Shown here: positions 16,746-26,009 of the stretch, piece by piece
How the letters are laid out: the number at the start of each line of letters is the position of its first letter
How positions within the stretch are numbered: position 1 is the stretch's first letter
NCBI RefSeq assembly: GCF_003061515.1
Contig: NZ_CP028924.1
Coordinates: 372,001 to 436,000, forward strand
Origin: Colwellia sp. Arc7-D
GTDB lineage: Bacteria; Pseudomonadota; Gammaproteobacteria; Enterobacterales; Alteromonadaceae
Direction: 5' to 3'
DNA length: 64,000 nt
Notes under the pieces: model-generated
Databases searched by the model: none
Told to the model about the DNA's origin: nothing
Seen by the model: the letters and a program-made list of their open reading frames with translations, nothing else
Made by a program: the position numbers and the translations under genes

Positions 16746-17503
16746 TGGCTAACCAAAAAACAATTCTTATTACAGGTGCAACGTCGGGCATAGGCGAGTC
16801 ATTATTACAGCGCTATTTAGCCAATGGTTATCAAGTTATTGCTTGTGGGCGAAATGAAGAAAAACTGAAACAATTGTCAGATCAAAATAGCGATGTTATT
16901 CCGCTAGCTTTTGATATTACCAATATCGAGCAAATTTGTAATGCGGCGAATAAACTTACTGAAATAAAACATATTGATATTTTAATGCTGAATGCTGGTG
17001 ACTGTCGTTATATAGACAACGCTAAGTCATTTGACGGCGCTCTATTTGCTAGCGTAATTGCCACAAACTTACAGTTTTTAGGTTATATGCTAGAGAACTT
17101 CCTGCCTAAAGTAGCCGTGGGTGGACAAGTGGTTTTTGTCAGCTCTAGTGCCACTATATTACCTTTTCCTCGGGCCGAAGCTTATGGTGCATCTAAAGCT
17201 GGAATAGACTATCTAGCAAAGAGCTTACGTTTAGATTTAAAAGCAGAAAATATAGCGGTTACTTTAGTGCATCCAGGGTTTATTAAAACCCCATTAACCG
17301 ATAAAAATGATTTTCCTATGCCGTTTTTACTGACCAGTGAGCAAGCAGCTAACAGAATTTACCAAGGGGTTAATGCGCGCAAAGCTTATTTACAATTTCC
17401 TAAAAGACTGACATTTATAATGAAATTATTTGCACTGCTGCCTGATTTTATTTGGCAGAGTATTGCTTTAAAAAATGAAAATAATAAAAGGAATGATAAA
17501 TAA
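16745..17503 (+). CDS. Short-chain dehydrogenase/reductase
   Basis: A Rossmann-fold oxidoreductase of 252 residues. The cofactor motif TGATSGIG is at residues 11-18, NAG follows in MLNAGDC, catalytic Ser in FVSSSATI and the YxxxK pair in YGASKAG. It overlaps both neighbours by a base or so, so it is translationally coupled within the block that ends with the Cfa-like methyltransferase. Substrate unknown; context suggests a modified fatty acid or lipid intermediate. Confidence 0.88.
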   Translation: MANQKTILITGATSGIGESLLQRYLANGYQVIACGRNEEKLKQLSDQNSDVIPLAFDITNIEQICNAANKLTEIKHIDILMLNAGDCRYIDNAKSFDGALFASVIATNLQFLGYMLENFLPKVAVGGQVVFVSSSATILPFPRAEAYGASKAGIDYLAKSLRLDLKAENIAVTLVHPGFIKTPLTDKNDFPMPFLLTSEQAANRIYQGVNARKAYLQFPKRLTFIMKLFALLPDFIWQSIALKNENNKRNDK

Positions 17504-18786
17504 TGAAGCGTATTGCCATTATCGGAACAGGTGTTTCGGGCTTAACCGCAGCTTATTTGCTTTCGAAAAAGCATCAAGTCAGTGTTTTTGAAAAGTCTTC
17601 TATCATTGGCGGACATACGGCAACCGTTGATGTTGAGTTGGCTGAGCAGCACTACGCAATTGATACCGGTTTTATTGTTTTTAATGATAAAACCTATCCT
17701 AACTATTTAGCACTACTGGACGAAATAGGAGTGGGTAAACAAGAAACTGAAATGAGTTTTTCTGTGCATAACTCTGATTCAGGTATGGAATACAATGGTC
17801 ATAACCTAGATACGTTATTTGCTCAACGTCGCAATATATTTAATCCTAAGTTTTGGTGGCTAGTAAAAGAAATTCTTAGGTTTAATAAGCTGTGTAAGAA
17901 AAGTTATCAAGCTAAAAACTATGATGAAAGTTCAACATTAGGCGAGTTTTTACAAAAAAATGACTTCGGTTATTATTTTGCTGAGCATTATATTTTGCCA
18001 ATGGGAGCGGCTATTTGGTCTAGCTCTTTGGTACAAATGCAAGATTTTCAATTTCATTTTTTTGTGAAATTTTTTCATAATCATGGTTTATTAAATATAG
18101 CCGACCGTCCTCAGTGGTATGTTGTGCCGGGTTGCTCTAGAAGTTACTTAGCTCCGCTGTGTGAGCCCTTTGTTGATAATATTCATCTTAATGCTGATAT
18201 CAAAAAGATCACAAGAGAAAACAACCAAGTCCAATTATGTTTTGCTAATGGTGAAGTACAAACCTTTGATGAAGTCGTTATAGCGTGTCATTCAGACCAA
18301 GCATTAGCATTGCTGGGTGATGCCAGTCAGCATGAGCAAGAAATACTGGGTGCTATTCCCTACAGTGAAAACTCAGTCGTTTTGCATACCGATATTAATT
18401 TATTACCAAAAAGAAAAAAAGCGTGGGCAAGTTGGAATTACCAGCTAAGTGCCAACAGAGCTAAACCTGCCAGCGTTACTTATAATATGAATATATTACA
18501 AGGACTGAACTCGTCACATACTTTTTGTGTAACCTTGAATCAACGTGAAGATATAGAACCAAGCAAAATTTTACGTGAGTTTATTTATCATCATCCGGTA
18601 TTTTCAACGGACTCAATAAATGCTCAACAACAGCGTCTAGCTATTTGTGGGCAACAGCATACTCACTTTGCGGGCGCATATTGGTATAGCGGTTTTCATG
18701 AAGACGGTGTTAGAAGTGCAGTAGATGTTGCACAACGTTTTGACTGCTATTTACAACAAAGTGGGCCATCACAAAATAATGGTTGA
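17503..18786 (+). CDS. FAD-dependent oxidoreductase (amine-oxidase fold), lipid-modification block
   Basis: A protein of 427 residues with an N-terminal dinucleotide-binding motif (IIGTGVSGLTAAYLL) followed by EKSSIIGGHTATVDV, typical of the NAD(P)/FAD oxidoreductases paired with DUF1365 and Cfa-like methyltransferases. A C-terminal FAGAYWYSGFHEDGVRSA segment closes the FAD site. In Rhodobacter a related flavoprotein in the sigma-E regulon takes part in making furan fatty acids by dehydrogenating a methylated acyl chain; the same role is proposed here by context. It overlaps the DUF1365 gene by eight bases. Confidence 0.85.
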   Translation: MKRIAIIGTGVSGLTAAYLLSKKHQVSVFEKSSIIGGHTATVDVELAEQHYAIDTGFIVFNDKTYPNYLALLDEIGVGKQETEMSFSVHNSDSGMEYNGHNLDTLFAQRRNIFNPKFWWLVKEILRFNKLCKKSYQAKNYDESSTLGEFLQKNDFGYYFAEHYILPMGAAIWSSSLVQMQDFQFHFFVKFFHNHGLLNIADRPQWYVVPGCSRSYLAPLCEPFVDNIHLNADIKKITRENNQVQLCFANGEVQTFDEVVIACHSDQALALLGDASQHEQEILGAIPYSENSVVLHTDINLLPKRKKAWASWNYQLSANRAKPASVTYNMNILQGLNSSHTFCVTLNQREDIEPSKILREFIYHHPVFSTDSINAQQQRLAICGQQHTHFAGAYWYSGFHEDGVRSAVDVAQRFDCYLQQSGPSQNNG

Positions 18787-19624
18787 ACCTTCAACACATA
18801 GCCGCATTTATCGTGGCCAAATTCGACATAGGCGATTTACACCTAAGTCGCATAGTTTCAGTTATAAACTCTATATGCTGGCGTTAGATGTTGATGAAAT
18901 GAAAGCTCAGCAAGCCCCGCCAGGAATTTTTGGCTTTTCCTGGTACAACTTGTTGAGGTTTAACCAAAAGGATTACCTAAGAGGTGAACCTAAAAGTCTT
19001 AAGCTCCGTATAAAGAATAAAGTAGCGATGTTATCCGGTTTTGAAGATATAAGTCGCATTAGTATGCTCGTTCAGGTTAGGTGCTTGGGGATTTATTTTA
19101 GTCCTGCCAATTTTTACTTTTGTTATGACGTTAATAATATCTGCACACAAGTATTGGTTGAAGTAAGTAATACACCCTGGAACGAAAGACATTATTATTT
19201 AGTACCGTTAGTTAACAGCGATATTAATAATGAAGAGACAATGTCGCATTCTACGGATAAAGATTTTCAGGTATCGCCTTTTATGGATTTAAACATGTGC
19301 TACAAGTGGCGCTTTAAGGCGCCAAGCGAAAATAGTTCAACACTATTAGTACATATAGAAAACCATATAAATGCTGATAGTAATGCAGTTGCCATAGTAG
19401 ATAGCAAACTAAAGCAAGAACGCAAAATATTTGATGTAACAATGAATTTAATTAAAGCGCCATTTACACGCACTTCGTTATGGCAACTTTGGCTGAATAT
19501 ACCGGTAATGACGTTGAAAATTGTATTAGGTATTTACTGGCAAGCCCTGAAGTTATTCTTGAAACGTATACCATTTATTGGTTATCAGAAAAGTAAACAA
19601 ACAAATTCTAAAACAGGGGGTTAG
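18779..19624 (+). CDS. DUF1365 family protein
   Basis: About 281 residues from the ATG at 18779, eight bases inside the end of the previous gene; upstream in-frame ATGs such as 18725 lie deep in that gene and are unlikely. The N-terminus SRIYRGQIRHRRFTPKSHSF, the central WYNLLRFNQKDYL and VSPFMDLNMCYKWRF are DUF1365 marks. Family members always neighbour the FAD oxidoreductase and Cfa-like methyltransferase. The reaction is unproven; a role in the same lipid modification is inferred. Its last base overlaps the GTG of the next gene. Confidence 0.87.
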   Translation: MVEPSTHSRIYRGQIRHRRFTPKSHSFSYKLYMLALDVDEMKAQQAPPGIFGFSWYNLLRFNQKDYLRGEPKSLKLRIKNKVAMLSGFEDISRISMLVQVRCLGIYFSPANFYFCYDVNNICTQVLVEVSNTPWNERHYYLVPLVNSDINNEETMSHSTDKDFQVSPFMDLNMCYKWRFKAPSENSSTLLVHIENHINADSNAVAIVDSKLKQERKIFDVTMNLIKAPFTRTSLWQLWLNIPVMTLKIVLGIYWQALKLFLKRIPFIGYQKSKQTNSKTGG

Positions 19625-20853
19625 TGGTGGAACAAGTGTCAGGTTTAAAAATAAAAAAACAAGCAAATTGGCTAGACAAACGTTGTCGCAGTTTGGTTTT
19701 TTCAGCATTCGCAAAGATTAACTATGGTCAAATAGAGTTAGTTGATAATACTGAGCGTTTTCTTTTTCCTGAGTTTGCTGAAAACAAATCGTTACTTGGT
19801 CGCATTAATATTCATGACAGCAGCGTATATAAAGATTTTGTTAAAGGTGGCTCTATTGGTGTGGCAGAAGCCTTTATTGCAGGAAAATGGAGTAGCCCAA
19901 ATTTAACGACGGTTATCCGTATATTTGCTCGTGCTCAGCAGGAGGTTGATAGCCTTGAAAAGAAAAATCCTTGGCTAACGAAGCTTAAGTATGCATTGCT
20001 TCACCGACGTAATCGTAATAGTCAGGCGGGTTCAAAAAAGAATATTCTTGCGCATTACGATTTAGGTAATGAGCTTTATAGTCGCTTTCTTGATCCTGAA
20101 ATGATGTACTCATCAGCTATTTACCCTAATAAAGAAGCAAGCTTAGCAGAGGCACAAGTTCACAAAATGTCGACTATTTGCCAGCGTTTAGAATTAACTG
20201 CAGATGACCACTTATTAGAAATAGGTACTGGCTGGGGCGGCTTAGCAATTTATGCCGCACAACATTATGGCTGTAAAGTAACGACAACCACCATTTCTGA
20301 TGCACAGTATGAGTATGCTAAAAACCGTATTGAACAGCTTGGGCTTGATGACAAGATAACCTTGTTAAAAAAAGATTACAGAGACTTAACTGGTGAATAC
20401 GACAAATTAGTTTCAATAGAAATGATAGAAGCCGTTGGTTTTGAATACTTACCGAGTTTCTTTAAACAATGTAATGAAAGATTAAAACCTGGCGGTAAAC
20501 TGTTAATACAGTCGATCACTATTGCGGATCAGCGTTTTGAACATTACAAACACAATGTCGACTTTATTCAGCGTTATATTTTTCCTGGCGGTTTTTTACC
20601 CTCGGTTACCGTACTGACACAAAACTTAACGCAATATACCGATTTAGTGACTGAGTCGATTAACGATATGGGTTTAGACTATGCAAGAACGCTCGCAGAT
20701 TGGCGAGAAGCTTTTTTACAGTCTTGGCCTGAGCTTAAACCTTTTGGTTATGATGAGAAGTTTAAACGTCTTTGGCTTTATTATTTTGCTTATTGTGAGG
20801 GGGCTTTTCTCGAGCGCTCAACCAGTACAGTTCATTTAGTCGCTAGAAAGTAA
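19624..20853 (+). CDS. Cyclopropane-fatty-acid synthase-like SAM methyltransferase
   Basis: A methyltransferase of 409 residues that modifies unsaturated acyl chains in membrane phospholipids. The SAM motif LEIGTGWGGLAIYAA lies near residue 200; YDLGNELYSRFLDPEMMYSS and the later QSITIADQRFEHYKHNVDF carry the acyl-binding and catalytic region. It begins at GTG 19624, overlapping the previous stop. With the upstream flavoprotein and DUF1365 it fits either a cyclopropane or a methyl/furan fatty-acid pathway. The sigma-E context favours the latter, where such lipids quench singlet oxygen. Symbols cfa or ufaM would depend on the true product. Confidence 0.88.
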   Translation: MVEQVSGLKIKKQANWLDKRCRSLVFSAFAKINYGQIELVDNTERFLFPEFAENKSLLGRINIHDSSVYKDFVKGGSIGVAEAFIAGKWSSPNLTTVIRIFARAQQEVDSLEKKNPWLTKLKYALLHRRNRNSQAGSKKNILAHYDLGNELYSRFLDPEMMYSSAIYPNKEASLAEAQVHKMSTICQRLELTADDHLLEIGTGWGGLAIYAAQHYGCKVTTTTISDAQYEYAKNRIEQLGLDDKITLLKKDYRDLTGEYDKLVSIEMIEAVGFEYLPSFFKQCNERLKPGGKLLIQSITIADQRFEHYKHNVDFIQRYIFPGGFLPSVTVLTQNLTQYTDLVTESINDMGLDYARTLADWREAFLQSWPELKPFGYDEKFKRLWLYYFAYCEGAFLERSTSTVHLVARK

Positions 20854-20893
20854 TATTTACAATATATATCTAATCAAGTTTATATAAAACATG

Positions 20894-20940
20894 AAAATCC
20901 CAAACTTAGTTCGTTAACCTAAGTTTGGGATTTTGTTTTC
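20894..20940. terminator. Bidirectional intrinsic terminator
   Basis: A perfect 16-bp inverted repeat (20894-20909 with 20919-20934), A-rich on one side and T-rich on the other. It lies between the convergent methyltransferase and GGDEF-EAL genes and can serve both. Confidence 0.85.
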
Positions 20941-20950
20941 AGTGAACATT

Positions 20951-23083
20951 TTATTGTTGTTCATTAAGTAGTTTTATAAAATGAACCATACTAATTGGTC
21001 GACTAAACATATAGCCTTGCACCGAGTTACAGGCATTATCAACGAGAAAGCTTAATTGCTCTTGTGTTTCTACACCTTCAGCAGTAACACATAAATTTAA
21101 GTTATGTGCCATCGCAATAACAGCACGTACTATGGCTTTGTCGTTATCATCGGCAACAATTTCTTTAATAAATGAACGGTCGATTTTCAAATAGTCTAAC
21201 GGTAATTTTTTCAAGTACGAAAGTGAACTGTAACCCGTACCAAAATCATCTACCGACACACTCATTCCCATCTGTCTCGCTTTACTTAAGAGCTTTTCTG
21301 CCACTGAGTAATCATCAACCAATACATCTTCAGTCACTTCTAACTCTAATAAACAAGGGTCAACTTGGTTGTCTTCAATACTGGCTTTCAAATAGGTAAA
21401 CAGATTACTATCGGCAACTTGAGAAGGGGATAGGTTCATTGATATTTTAATATCGAACCCTAGGTTGCTAAGTTCTTTTGAAATTTCACAAGTGCGATTA
21501 ATTACCCACTCTCCAATCGCAATGATCAAGCCGCTTCTTTCGGCGATTGGAATAAAATCATCAGGACTAACCAAGCCGTTTTTAGGGTGATTCCAACGGA
21601 TTAATGCTTCAGCTTTATTGATGCAATTGGTTTTAATGTCAATAATAGGTTGTAAATATAATTCAAACTCATTGTTTTTAATGGCTCGTCTTAGTTCTTG
21701 CTCAATTATAATAAGGTGCTGTGAAGCATCTTTCATCGATTGAGAATAAAACTGGATTGTATTCTTTTTATTTTTCTTTCCATTGTATGCACTCAAGTCG
21801 ACAAACTTCATCAATTCATCAACATTGCGAGCATCATTAGGATAATTAGCCGCACCAACGCTAATACTGATATGAAAGCTATTGGGCTTTTTAGTGTGAA
21901 ATGGCTTATTTACACTGTCAATAATACGCGAAATGGCTGATTCGCAACTCGATTGATTATCAACATTTGCAAGGATTATCGCAAACTCGTCTCCACCTAC
22001 ACGGGCAACAAAATCTGATGACTTTACGGCGGCATTAATACGCTTACTTAATTCAGCAAGTAGTTTGTCGCCTTCTTCGTGACCATAAAACTCGTTGTGG
22101 CGTCTAAATTCATTAATATCGATATAAAGTAAATAAAATGGACTGTCACTAATAATGTGTTTTTCTAGTGTTTGCAAAAAAGCATAGCGGTTAGGCAACT
22201 CTGTTAGCATATCTTGCATAGCAAGCTTTTCGTTACGCTGTACCAAGTGCTTAATAGTACTGATATCGTTGGCGAATATTATCCAGTTTTCAACTTCGTG
22301 AAGCTTATTTATAACGGGGTAAAATGCAACTTTTAACCATTTGAGCGTTGATGGTGGTGAAATCCAACATAATTCACCATCCCAACTCGAGTGGGTTGCC
22401 AATATTCGTTCATATTCTGGTAATTGATTCTGCATCAAATTAAGAATTATGTTTATTGGCCTTGTCGGCGCTGAACTGAGTAAGTTCTGTTCTTCAAAAA
22501 GGCTTAAGGCCGCGGAATTTTCTATATTGGTATTAAAGTCACTGCTGGCGATAAATACCGCAAACTCAGCGTTCTCAATAACCTTCGCAAGGGTTTTTAA
22601 AATATGACTTTGTTCTGTAGGCTGATTTAAAATAGACAGTAATCGAGTATGCAAATACTCGTTTTTTAGAAAAAGTCGATCATATGAAAGTAAAACTTCA
22701 CGTGCTACTTGTTTGGTTTTTTGTTGAAAATCAAAGTCTTCTCGTTGGTTTGTTATAATAAGCAGATTATGTTGGTCTTGCCTTATAGCGGTAGCTTCTA
22801 AGTGTAACTCTTTATTATTTAACGTCGTTTCGGTCCACAAGCCTGAGCGTAATCTGCCATTTTCTGGTACTTGCCATAGTAATGTTGCGTCATAGAGAAA
22901 ATCGAGTAAGAAAGGTGTTTCTTCATTTATGGTGAATTCTTGCTTGTTACCCGACTTTGGAAATAAGTCATGCGCCCATTCGCCATCACCTTCAACCCAT
23001 TTTACAGTGCCTGTGGTGGTATCGGTTACTTCTAAAACAATTTGTTCTAAGGCATTAATTACTTTATTCAGTAGCGACGTCAT
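20951..23083 (-). CDS. GGDEF-EAL cyclic di-GMP enzyme with PAS-like N-terminus
   Basis: A soluble protein of 710 residues. The N-terminal ~280 residues look like two PAS-type sensor modules separated by a helical segment. The GGDEF domain (about 287-445) keeps GGDEF at 363-367 but lacks an RxxD inhibitory site. The EAL domain (about 460-705) keeps EALIRW (E492), later SPSQVADS and DDFGTGYSSLSYLKKLP, so phosphodiesterase activity is plausible. It starts six bases after the GTPase gene and is the last gene of a four-gene module. The GTPase may control it, or it may act beside it; this is inference. Either activity could dominate in the cell. Confidence 0.9.
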   Translation of the reverse strand: MTSLLNKVINALEQIVLEVTDTTTGTVKWVEGDGEWAHDLFPKSGNKQEFTINEETPFLLDFLYDATLLWQVPENGRLRSGLWTETTLNNKELHLEATAIRQDQHNLLIITNQREDFDFQQKTKQVAREVLLSYDRLFLKNEYLHTRLLSILNQPTEQSHILKTLAKVIENAEFAVFIASSDFNTNIENSAALSLFEEQNLLSSAPTRPINIILNLMQNQLPEYERILATHSSWDGELCWISPPSTLKWLKVAFYPVINKLHEVENWIIFANDISTIKHLVQRNEKLAMQDMLTELPNRYAFLQTLEKHIISDSPFYLLYIDINEFRRHNEFYGHEEGDKLLAELSKRINAAVKSSDFVARVGGDEFAIILANVDNQSSCESAISRIIDSVNKPFHTKKPNSFHISISVGAANYPNDARNVDELMKFVDLSAYNGKKNKKNTIQFYSQSMKDASQHLIIIEQELRRAIKNNEFELYLQPIIDIKTNCINKAEALIRWNHPKNGLVSPDDFIPIAERSGLIIAIGEWVINRTCEISKELSNLGFDIKISMNLSPSQVADSNLFTYLKASIEDNQVDPCLLELEVTEDVLVDDYSVAEKLLSKARQMGMSVSVDDFGTGYSSLSYLKKLPLDYLKIDRSFIKEIVADDNDKAIVRAVIAMAHNLNLCVTAEGVETQEQLSFLVDNACNSVQGYMFSRPISMVHFIKLLNEQQ

Positions 23084-23089
23084 ATTTAC

Positions 23090-23584
23090 TCAATCCTTTA
23101 ATAATAACTTAGCTAAGGCTAAAAACATGTCTTCGACATTCTCTCCTGTTTTAGCGCTAGTTGAAAACTGCATTTCAAATAAGTCTTTGTAAACCTTATT
23201 TTCTTCGGCTTCTATATTCCAAGTGGCAGGTAAGTCTTTTTTATTAATAGTTAATATAGCGGGGCAGTCAGTCACTTGTCGCGCGAGCGTATGGATATCT
23301 AACCCTTCATGAAAAGAAGTTGTACGGGTTTGGTCAACAACGATGATATAGCCTGCAGCACCACGTAAATACCTTTCTTGGAAAACGTTATAAGTGTCAT
23401 TACCTTCCATGTCCCATAACATGAACTGAACTTGTTCATTTTCGAAAGTTATAGTTTTTTTATCTATTTTCACACCAATAGTGGTGAGATACTTCTCACT
23501 AAAAATACCTTCAACAAATTGTTTAACCAAACTTGTTTTACCAACACTGGAAGCCCCTAAAAGGCATATTTTCTTTTGAATCAA
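23090..23584 (-). CDS. Ras/Rab-like small GTPase
   Basis: A GTP-binding protein of 164 residues with the full set of G motifs: G1 at 10-17 (GASSVGKT), switch I threonine T35, G3 WDMEGND (D58, G61), G4 NKKD at 114-117 and G5 SAK at 143-145. The residue corresponding to the catalytic glutamine of Ras (Q61) is Asn62, which suggests slow intrinsic hydrolysis and dependence on a partner. There is no C-terminal cysteine for lipid attachment. It is more similar to eukaryotic-type Rab proteins found scattered in bacteria than to MglA. It is followed directly by a GGDEF-EAL gene and preceded, after 131 bases, by a Roadblock/OmpA protein. Confidence 0.9.
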   Translation of the reverse strand: MIQKKICLLGASSVGKTSLVKQFVEGIFSEKYLTTIGVKIDKKTITFENEQVQFMLWDMEGNDTYNVFQERYLRGAAGYIIVVDQTRTTSFHEGLDIHTLARQVTDCPAILTINKKDLPATWNIEAEENKVYKDLFEMQFSTSAKTGENVEDMFLALAKLLLKD

Positions 23585-23715
23585 AGTGTCCTCTCCATGT
23601 TCGACAGTTTGTTGGTTTTATTAAGCTTTTAATTCTCGCTTTGCATAAACTATACGCGTTATTAGTCTGATTAAAATACTACTCTTTTTTGTATAATAGT
23701 CACTTAATTATTTAG

Positions 23716-25473
23716 CTAATTGTTATTTATATGAATAATATTAAACATAACGGTTCTTGCCTTAGTGCTTATCTCGTTAATATCTATTTTTCCTAGACCA
23801 GTAACAAACATTTGTGCTTTATCAATACCATGCTCTTGTAGCACATCAGCAGCATTGTTTGCTCTTTGCAGACTAATAATACGATTAGTCGAAGAGCTGC
23901 CAGTGTTATCGCTACTGCCTAATATGAGTAAACCAAAATTAATGTTAAGTGATTCTGCTAATGGTGTTAACTGCTCTATGTATTGATAAATTTTTTGCAG
24001 CGTCAGTCGCATTTCAGGTGTGACGGTTTGAGCGGCAACAGGGAAATTTAGCTGAAGCGATGCTATTCGACCGATTATGTCGTTAAATACCTGCTGTTTA
24101 ATTTGCTTACTTTGAGCTACAGCGTTAGATGACGTTAATTGCAGTTGTGAAGTGTCTAAATTATTACCGACTGTAAATCCTGCAAGTCCTAAAGCATTAA
24201 GTAATTGTTCAGTTTCGCTGATACTTAAGGTGCCAGCGAGTACAAGCATATTGTTTTGCCATGTAAAGTTAATATTAGGATAGTTGGCATTAATCCGGTC
24301 AACACGTTGGTGCAATATAGGCGCATCTAAAGAATAATAATTGCGTTCGATAAGTTTAACGTTAGCTGAGTTTATTGCATTAGCATTGAGCCAGTCAGAA
24401 ATTTTTATGGCGTCAGGGTCGCGTAAAACGTCAAGTGTTATAGTATTAATATCGTCTATGTTAAGTTGCTTAATAATAACGCCAGGCTGTGCATCTAGCT
24501 GCATTATTTTTTCATGTAATTGCGAAGTTTTTAACCAATTTAAACCTTGGTAACCAGCGTATAGCATAATAAAACATACAATAGCCCAAGCAAACCAAGG
24601 TGTTTTTTTCTTACTGGAGGGTGCTGTTTTTTGCTCTGATAATAAGCAGTCGCGCAGTAAACTATCGGTTTTGTTGAATTGCTGATTGTCACCATCAAAA
24701 TTATTGAGTTCTTCAAGATACAAACTATGAATGTTTTCAACAGTTATTTGTAATTGGTTACTGATACTTTGGGGAGGATTCCCGCTAACTGCTGCAACCA
24801 CTAATGCACTTGGTCCAGGCTTGATCAATAAGGTGAAGTTTTCGGTAGTCACTGATTGTAATTGTTCTTTGAGCCGATCATCGTTGGTTAAAAACGAGTC
24901 ACCCACAAAATCATTAATTGCCGTTAACATTGCCGATACAATGTCAGCATCACTTTTGCTTTCGTTATCCAATGCGACAGTATTGAGCAGTAGACCAGTC
25001 TCTCTGTGAATAAGAAAAACATGCTCAACCCGATAGATAAAAGTTTGCGAGGCAGCATATTGCGAGTAACTCACACCGCCTTGTCGGGCTTTAAATCTCC
25101 ACGTTAGGCCTTTTATGGTTAAACTATTCTCTATTAACTGATTGGTTCTTTCCATAAAGTCACTGAGGAAAGCCGCAACTGATTTCCTCACTAAACTACC
25201 GACAATAGGATATAAAGAGATAACCATTTGTTCGCTATTGTGCGCGACAGATATTTGCACCGAGTCTTCTACAAAAGGTTGTAATACCTTATCTACTGAA
25301 TTGTCTTTTTGTTGCCTATCGTGCAGCGCTTCAGTGATAACTTCAGCTACTATTTTGCGCGCATCTTTTTTTAAACTGTCGGTAATTCTACTGTTGTCTT
25401 TACCTAACAGTAGCGTACGAACTTGTTCTAATTGTTGCGCTGACTCAGCTTCTTTTGCTGCATCGGTGGGCAT
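23716..25473 (-). CDS. Membrane protein with Roadblock-like domain and OmpA-like C-terminus
   Basis: A protein of 585 residues. The cytoplasmic half has a helical N-terminus, then about residues 148-262 with the strand-helix-strand-strand-helix order and the HVFLIHRETGLLLNTVAL / DADIVSAMLTAINDF pattern of Roadblock/LC7 domains. A single membrane segment lies at about 292-310 after a basic SSKKK stretch. The outer part holds a BON-like region and a C-terminal OmpA/MotB peptidoglycan-binding-like domain (ISLQRANNAADVLQEHGID). Roadblock proteins such as MglB control Ras-like GTPases, and a GTPase gene follows. The Roadblock call is mine by pattern and less certain than the OmpA call. The start overlaps the preceding stop by one base. 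Confidence 0.7.
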   Translation of the reverse strand: MPTDAAKEAESAQQLEQVRTLLLGKDNSRITDSLKKDARKIVAEVITEALHDRQQKDNSVDKVLQPFVEDSVQISVAHNSEQMVISLYPIVGSLVRKSVAAFLSDFMERTNQLIENSLTIKGLTWRFKARQGGVSYSQYAASQTFIYRVEHVFLIHRETGLLLNTVALDNESKSDADIVSAMLTAINDFVGDSFLTNDDRLKEQLQSVTTENFTLLIKPGPSALVVAAVSGNPPQSISNQLQITVENIHSLYLEELNNFDGDNQQFNKTDSLLRDCLLSEQKTAPSSKKKTPWFAWAIVCFIMLYAGYQGLNWLKTSQLHEKIMQLDAQPGVIIKQLNIDDINTITLDVLRDPDAIKISDWLNANAINSANVKLIERNYYSLDAPILHQRVDRINANYPNINFTWQNNMLVLAGTLSISETEQLLNALGLAGFTVGNNLDTSQLQLTSSNAVAQSKQIKQQVFNDIIGRIASLQLNFPVAAQTVTPEMRLTLQKIYQYIEQLTPLAESLNINFGLLILGSSDNTGSSSTNRIISLQRANNAADVLQEHGIDKAQMFVTGLGKIDINEISTKARTVMFNIIHINNN

Positions 25474-26009
25474 TATAATTCATCATCTTCTAAATTTGTT
25501 GCCATAGTTGCTAGTAATTTAGCGAGTGTTTTTCTATCGGTTTTTGACGAGCTAAGTTCTTTTGATACGGATTCGAGGTGGGTTTTCAATTGCTCTAGCT
25601 GATCGTTGAAATTACGAGTAAGCGACTGACTTTCATTATCAAGTGCTTGTTCTATATTTTTAAAATCTTGTAGAGTGGTACTAGCAAACATTTCATGTTC
25701 TGATGATAAACTAGCAAGGTTTTTCTCAATTGAAGCTTCGTTATCGTCGTGACTTTTATCTGCAAGTTGTAATTGTTGCTCTAAATTAGAAAATCGTTGG
25801 TTAATACTTTCTTGCATTTGCGTTAGACGATCGTTAAAGCTGGAATTTTGTTTACTCAACGCGTGTTCAAGATCACTGCGTGTAGAGGCAATTTGTTGTT
25901 TTAGTTGTTGCTCAGCTGCACCAAACACAATTTGCCGAAGCTGATCAAGTTCATTTACTTGAGCTACATCTTGCTGCTGCTCTTTTTTGATATCTTTATT
26001 ATTTGGCAT
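25473..26009 (-). CDS. Coiled-coil protein of the GTPase module
   Basis: A highly charged, glutamine-rich protein of 178 residues, almost entirely heptad-like coiled coil from about residue 20 to 170, without signal peptide or membrane segment. No known domain is recognised. Its stop overlaps the start of the Roadblock/OmpA gene by one base, so the two proteins are made together and may interact, for example with the coiled coil as a scaffold at the membrane protein's cytoplasmic side. It is the first gene of the module; the promoter must lie in the gap at 26010 and above. Confidence 0.75.
   Translation of the reverse strand: MPNNKDIKKEQQQDVAQVNELDQLRQIVFGAAEQQLKQQIASTRSDLEHALSKQNSSFNDRLTQMQESINQRFSNLEQQLQLADKSHDDNEASIEKNLASLSSEHEMFASTTLQDFKNIEQALDNESQSLTRNFNDQLEQLKTHLESVSKELSSSKTDRKTLAKLLATMATNLEDDEL

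Noticed and set aside
20951..23083. Degenerate (inactive) GGDEF domain in the dual protein
   Set aside because: GGDEF is intact at 363-367 and EAL motifs are intact; only the I-site is missing.
23651..23656. TATACG (minus-strand CGTATA) before the GTPase gene
   Set aside because: The -35 position reads AAAATA, unlike the other sites, so it is not counted in the regulon.
25142..25507. Frame of 121 codons on the plus strand opposite the Roadblock-OmpA gene
   Set aside because: Antisense to a well-supported gene, cysteine- and serine-rich as expected for a shadow frame.
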